Assembly (NCBI GenBank): GCA_029262095.1
Contig: JAJDAB010000194.1
Coordinates: forward strand, 1-8,085
Length of the DNA: 8,085 nt
From: Candidatus Hydrogenedentota bacterium
GTDB lineage: Bacteria > Hydrogenedentota > Hydrogenedentia > Hydrogenedentales > SLHB01
Direction of reading: 5' to 3'
The translations under genes were made by a program, and so were the position numbers. The notes below the pieces were generated by a model, which worked only from the letters and a program-made list of their open reading frames with translations, made no database searches and was not told the origin of the DNA. This document shows positions 5,176 through 8,085 of this stretch, piece after piece (positions within the stretch are counted from its first letter, which is position 1; each line of letters starts with the position of its first letter).

Positions 5176-5670
5176 ATGCCCTATACACCCATCCTGGCAA
5201 CGCTTGGCTACATACTTTCACCGGATCGAACACAAACGTTGCTCATCCATCGAAACGCGCGAAAGGACGATCAACACTACGGGAAATACAACGGCCTCGG
5301 AGGCAAACTGCACCCGGACGAAGACATCATCACCGGATTCCGTCGTGAAGTACGTGAAGAAGCGGGAATCGAATGCGTCGATTTTTCGATGCGCGGTACG
5401 ATCAGCTGGCCCGGTTTCGGTCCAAATGGCGAAAACTGGTTCGGCTTCATATTCCGTGTAAATACATTCTCCGGTACCCCTCTTCAATCGAATCCTGAAG
5501 GCACACTTGAATGGAAAGACGTCGACAGCATCCTCTCGTTACCGCTCTGGGAAGGCGACCGGCACTTTATCCCGCTCGTGTTCGACGATGACCCACGCGC
5601 ATTCCACGGCGTCATGCCCTACGACGGCGGATTACCAGTGAGCTGGAAGTACGATCGGATTGACTCATGA
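5176..5670 (+). CDS. Nudix hydrolase, MutT/MTH1-like (probable oxidised purine nucleotide diphosphatase)
   Basis: 164 residues. The Nudix box is perfect at residues 43-65: G43-x5-E49-x7-R57-E58-V-x-E61-E62-x-G64-I65, the magnesium site for pyrophosphate hydrolysis. The surrounding plan (GKYNGLGGK before the box, GTPLQSNPEGTLEW after it, then LPLWEGDRHFIPLVF and AFHG) resembles MTH1-type 8-oxo-dGTPases, which clean oxidised dNTPs from the pool. Substrate assignment rests on this resemblance; other nucleoside diphosphate derivatives are possible. ATG 5176 lies 6 bases after the small cysteine-rich gene with no strong Shine-Dalgarno, so it probably depends on coupled translation. It is the last gene of the four-gene operon. 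No classical hairpin-plus-T-run terminator follows. Confidence 0.87.
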   Translation: MPYTPILATLGYILSPDRTQTLLIHRNARKDDQHYGKYNGLGGKLHPDEDIITGFRREVREEAGIECVDFSMRGTISWPGFGPNGENWFGFIFRVNTFSGTPLQSNPEGTLEWKDVDSILSLPLWEGDRHFIPLVFDDDPRAFHGVMPYDGGLPVSWKYDRIDS

Positions 5671-5711
5671 AGTCGTCAACAGGCTAACGAGCACGGATCG
5701 CGTATTTCGTA

Positions 5712-5739
5712 TTTCTTTGCGCCTCCGCGCCTTTACGTT
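5712..5739. repeat. Short dispersed-repeat-like sequence (TTTGCGCC/CCGCGCC type)
   Basis: The stretch around TTTGCGCCTCCGCGCCTTTA, whose reverse complement reads AAAGGCGCGGAGGCGCAAA, consists of near-direct repeats of GCGCC(T/C)TT-like units. It resembles the 'gcagaggcgcagag' intergenic repeats seen in many environmental genomes. Only one copy is in the window, so its repetitiveness is from general familiarity, not shown here. It contains a weak 4-bp GCGC/GCGC dyad that might assist termination after the Nudix gene. Confidence 0.35.
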
Positions 5740-5757
5740 TATTGGGCAATCCGCGGG

Positions 5758-5787
5758 TCGACTCCTCGCATCACAACGTCATAGAAT
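5758..5787 (+). promoter_or_regulatory. Candidate sigma-70 promoter for the methyltransferase
   Basis: TCGACT (5758-5763), 18 bases, then TAGAAT (5782-5787). The -35 matches 4 of 6 bases. The -10 and its flank (TAGAATGCCA) closely resemble those of rpoN (TAGAATGGCA). The predicted start near 5794 lies just upstream of the AAGGA at 5801-5805. Confidence 0.4.
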
Positions 5788-5814
5788 GCCACAGTCCAAA
5801 AAGGAACGTAGTAC

Positions 5815-6564
5815 TTGAACCCGATCATCGAATCTCTCTACGAGACCAAACACGCCGAGAATGCTGACGGTGAATTGATGGCGATCGAACCGGCCTCCAT
5901 TCTCCCCGAGGACGGCAACATGCTGTACTCGCTCGTGCGCCAACACGCTGATGGCCGGTCACTTGAGATTGGGCTGGCGTTCGGACTCGCTGCGCTCTAT
6001 ATGTGCCAGGGACACATCGACAATGGCGGCGGCCACCACACCGCGATCGACCCTTATCAAGAAAAGTGGTTCAAGCAGTGCGGAACACTAAACGTCGAGA
6101 GGCTGGGATTCGCTGAATCGTTCACATTTCTGCAGCAACGAACCCACGAAGCACTACCCGCCCTATTCCGCGACGGCGAACGCTTCAACGTCGTCTTTCT
6201 CGATGGCAATCACCGGTTCGAATACATCATGCACGACTTCTTCTATGCAAGCCGCATGTTGGAAGTGGGCGGACACCTCATGTTGCACGACCCCTGGATG
6301 CCATCCACGCGCAAGGCGACATCTTTTATCCTGCGCAACCTGCACGACGAGTTTTCACTCTACGAACCGGCGCTAGGAAAACCTCCGTCGTTTGCGGGCA
6401 GCCTATACGCATTCATCCAGTTGGCGATGAAGAACCCATATGACTTAGGCACGGCGCGCATCTTCTCGACAAGACGCTTTAACAATTACATCGTCTTCGA
6501 AAAAACGTCCGAGTACGATATCGAACACTGCGACATTCACTGGGATTTTTACCAGCCGTTCTAA
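5815..6564 (+). CDS. Class I SAM-dependent methyltransferase (Methyltransf_24-like)
   Basis: 249 residues. The Rossmann-fold SAM site is visible: motif I SLEIGLAFGLAALYM (49-63, with E51 and the glycine turn), the acidic end of strand 2 in HTAIDPYQ (75-82, D79), VVFLDGNHRFEYIMHDF (126-142), and strand 5 in GGHLMLHDPW (152-161). The DGNH segment fits the O-methyltransferase/Methyltransf_24 group, which often places a metal or catalytic acid there. The acceptor is unknown; sugars, small metabolites and glycan parts are all methylated by this group. TTG 5815 is chosen because AAGGA (5801-5805) lies 9 bases upstream; it gives an N-terminus MNPIIESLYET that runs into the first helix. It has its own promoter candidate and no close partner, so it is probably transcribed alone. 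It converges with the downstream flavoenzyme gene across an 86-bp gap. Confidence 0.82.
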   Translation: MNPIIESLYETKHAENADGELMAIEPASILPEDGNMLYSLVRQHADGRSLEIGLAFGLAALYMCQGHIDNGGGHHTAIDPYQEKWFKQCGTLNVERLGFAESFTFLQQRTHEALPALFRDGERFNVVFLDGNHRFEYIMHDFFYASRMLEVGGHLMLHDPWMPSTRKATSFILRNLHDEFSLYEPALGKPPSFAGSLYAFIQLAMKNPYDLGTARIFSTRRFNNYIVFEKTSEYDIEHCDIHWDFYQPF

Positions 6565-6579
6565 GAACTTGAACAAGCC

Positions 6580-6615
6580 CCGTCATTGCGAGGAGCGAAG
6601 CGACGCGGCAATCTC
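6580..6615. repeat. Dispersed palindromic repeat (CGTCATTGCGAGGAGCGAAG type)
   Basis: The sequence begins CCGTCATTGCGAGGAGCGAA and ends GACGCGGCAATCTC. ATTGC (6585-6589) and GCAAT (6608-6612) are terminal inverted arms around a GC-rich core with a short GC-GAA-GC hairpin. This is a widespread small intergenic repeat type known from many bacteria, including rickettsiae and sulfate-reducing or other environmental lineages. Here it fills the gap between two convergent genes, a common position for REP-like elements. Other copies are not in the window. Confidence 0.65.
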
Positions 6616-6616
6616 A

Positions 6617-6644
6617 TCAGCGCTCTTAACGGGCCCGACGCTGA
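6617..6644. terminator. Inverted repeat in the convergent gap, possible bidirectional terminator
   Basis: TCAGCG (6617-6622) and CGCTGA (6639-6644) form perfect 6-bp arms around a 16-base loop that itself contains GGGCCC. No T-run follows on either strand, so it is at best a weak intrinsic terminator for the two convergent genes. Confidence 0.25.
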
Positions 6645-6650
6645 AACAGA

Positions 6651-8085
6651 CTAGTCCAGCGGCGGGATGTACCGACCGCGCGCGATGATGTCATCCGGGT
6701 CGAGCGCTCGCTTGATTCGTGACGCCGTCTCCCAAAACGAGTCGCCTTCGCTATGCAGCAACTTCATCCCGCTTGGCCCTGTGCGGTAGGGCGGATACCC
6801 CGCGTCGAATAGCGCCTGGCTCACCTTCGCATAGCATTTTGCCGCGTTGTCGCAGTCCTCCGGCACCCGCTTATCGAACACAACATTGAGAATCGCGATC
6901 ATGGCGCGCTCGTTAATCATCGTAAACGTTACCAACGGGTCGAATGAATGTTGTTCCAAAATCGGTCCCGCGATATTCATGACCGCCCGCGCGTCGGCTC
7001 CGGTCATCGGCAATACCGGCGAAATCCATATAAGCCCTACATTCGCATCCAGTGGGTCCGGTGAATCCGTCTCCGGTTCTTCGCGCAGCCGCCAGCGCGA
7101 TCCGAATAGAGGCTCATTCGAAGGGACGCCTTTGGCCAGATCGAAGTTTGGACGAATGTTGACCGCGAGCTCGTATAATCGAGTCGCGATGCCCAGCGGT
7201 TGCAACTTCGCGGTCACACGTTCTGCCGCGATGAGGCGGCGTTCCGGGACAAACGTTAAGTACCGCGACATCGGCCCGAGCGCCCGTTTCAATGCCCGAC
7301 TGGATGCTCGCACTTGTCCCGCCGACCCGCTGATAGCCCCGGCTACATTCCACATGCCGATACCGTTGTCGCGACGTATCTCTTCTCGTAGGGCGGCAGG
7401 CATTGGCATGACGTTGTCGGTCTTATCCCAGGGATAGCGTCCGCGTGCGCTGATGATGCGCATGTCGTTCGCAAGGTGCAACGCCGCGGTAATCGTCCCG
7501 TCCAACCGCAAGGGTCGAATCCGGTCGATGGCCTCTTCAAGATTCCCGTCTTCCGGCATCCGCAAATAAAACGTGGTGAACGATTCCGGCTTCGGCATGA
7601 GCCACAGGCCCATCCGCGTCACAATGCCCAGGTTCGATTGCGCGAAGAGGCCGTCCATAAACGGTCCTGTTCCATAGCGATAAATGTGTGCGGTTTTCGC
7701 GTGCTCGTAATGCCAATGCCCCGTGCGCATGACTTCGCCATTCGCAAGGACTATTTCCAAGCCACAAGAAGTGGCGAAGTGATCGGCATACCGCGTATGT
7801 CCAAATCCCCGGTCGAGCGTGTTGCCGACGAGACTCGCCTCGATCCCGGCGCCAGTCGAATCGAACCATAGGTTGGGGTGATGCTGCGACAAGTAGTCGT
7901 GAAACTGCCCTTGCGTTACGCCGGGCTCAATGACGGCATAGCACAGCGAATCGTTCACCTCTACGATGCGGTTCATGCGACCGAGGTCGACAATCGCGTT
8001 GCCGCCGGTCGGTGCGCAGGCATCGCCATAGCCCCAGTTCTTGCCCCGGGATATCGGATATAGAACGACGCCATGTTCGGCAGCG
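6651..8085 (-). CDS. FAD-binding oxidoreductase, vanillyl-alcohol oxidase / p-cresol methylhydroxylase type (5' end outside window)
   Basis: The minus-strand frame is open from the window edge to TAG 6653-6651, giving 477 visible residues. The frame continues upstream of the ATG at 7976: YPISRGKNWGYGDA and NAIVDLGRMNRIVEV are typical FAD-binding (PCMH-type) motifs. ATG 7976 is therefore internal, and about 40-80 N-terminal residues lie outside. Further signatures are YAVIEPGVTQGQF (49-61), SLVGNTLDRGFGHTRYADHF (84-103), GLEIVLANGEVMRTG (108-122), and DGLFAQSNLGIVTRMGLWLMP (144-164). The C-terminus has GYPPYRTG and ALDPDDIIARGRYIPP. These match VAO/4-cresol dehydrogenase flavoproteins, which oxidise para-substituted phenols using FAD that is often covalently attached. 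I could not place the covalent-linkage residue, and the substrate is not predictable. No cytochrome subunit gene is visible. Confidence 0.87.
   Translation of the reverse strand, partial: AAEHGVVLYPISRGKNWGYGDACAPTGGNAIVDLGRMNRIVEVNDSLCYAVIEPGVTQGQFHDYLSQHHPNLWFDSTGAGIEASLVGNTLDRGFGHTRYADHFATSCGLEIVLANGEVMRTGHWHYEHAKTAHIYRYGTGPFMDGLFAQSNLGIVTRMGLWLMPKPESFTTFYLRMPEDGNLEEAIDRIRPLRLDGTITAALHLANDMRIISARGRYPWDKTDNVMPMPAALREEIRRDNGIGMWNVAGAISGSAGQVRASSRALKRALGPMSRYLTFVPERRLIAAERVTAKLQPLGIATRLYELAVNIRPNFDLAKGVPSNEPLFGSRWRLREEPETDSPDPLDANVGLIWISPVLPMTGADARAVMNIAGPILEQHSFDPLVTFTMINERAMIAILNVVFDKRVPEDCDNAAKCYAKVSQALFDAGYPPYRTGPSGMKLLHSEGDSFWETASRIKRALDPDDIIARGRYIPPLD

Noticed and set aside
5667..5687. 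ATGA-overlapping mini-frame after the Nudix gene
   Set aside because: It encodes only six residues before TAA and has no supporting feature.
6847..7437. 196-residue open frame on the + strand opposite the flavoenzyme
   Set aside because: Serine/arginine-rich composition with no recognisable motif; the minus strand carries clear VAO-family motifs.
7974..7976. ATG 7976 as start of the flavoenzyme
   Set aside because: The same frame upstream encodes conserved FAD-binding motifs (SRGKNWGYGDA) up to the window edge, so the gene begins outside.

Overview
The window is ordinary, densely coded bacterial chromosome with mid-50s GC by eye. Frequent TTG/GTG starts and several 4-bp stop/start overlaps are visible. 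There are nine gene loci, no tRNA or rRNA, no CRISPR and no insertion sequence, and no gene-free stretch longer than about 150 bases. The mix of genes suggests an uncultured Gram-negative-type lineage: sigma-54, an HTH-receiver regulator in unusual domain order, a PocR/AraC regulator, a VAO-type flavoenzyme and short dispersed repeats. Hydrogenedentota, the PVC group or a deltaproteobacterial relative are possible, but this is a low-confidence inference.

Left part (1-1441, + strand). The window opens with the last 51 residues of an alpha/beta hydrolase. After a short gap with a good promoter candidate and two perfect small inverted repeats comes a two-gene signalling unit. Its first gene is a response regulator with an N-terminal MerR/excisionase-like HTH and a C-terminal receiver. 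Its second gene, overlapping by 4 bp, is a stand-alone RelA/SpoT-type HD hydrolase resembling small alarmone (ppGpp) hydrolases.

Centre (1450-2990). On the minus strand, convergent with the HD gene, lies rpoN (sigma-54). Its frame is continuous and full length (477 residues plus the final stop) except for one in-frame TAA at codon 354. This stop separates the core-binding region from the DNA-binding HTH and RpoN box. TAA is the normal stop of four other loci here and of rpoN itself, so it is not a reassigned codon. A near-perfect sigma-70 promoter (TTGACA-N17-TAGAAT) drives rpoN, and a -24/-12-like element overlaps its -10, suggesting autoregulation. A divergent promoter for the next operon starts at the adjacent base.

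Right centre (3018-5670, + strand). This is a tightly packed four-gene operon: a WalJ/YycJ-type metallo-beta-lactamase-fold nuclease; a PocR-domain/AraC-HTH regulator (GTGA overlap); a 53-residue cysteine-rich protein (ATGA overlap); and an MTH1-like Nudix hydrolase 6 bp further on. The enzymes suggest DNA maintenance and nucleotide-pool cleaning under a cysteine-rich sensor. The functional link is inferred from position only.

Right end (5671-8085). A short repeat-like sequence and a plausible promoter precede a class I SAM-dependent methyltransferase. A well-known type of dispersed palindromic repeat (CGTCATTGCGAGGAGCGAAG...) fills the convergent gap. The minus strand then carries most of a vanillyl-alcohol-oxidase/p-cresol-methylhydroxylase-type FAD enzyme, whose 5' end lies outside the window.
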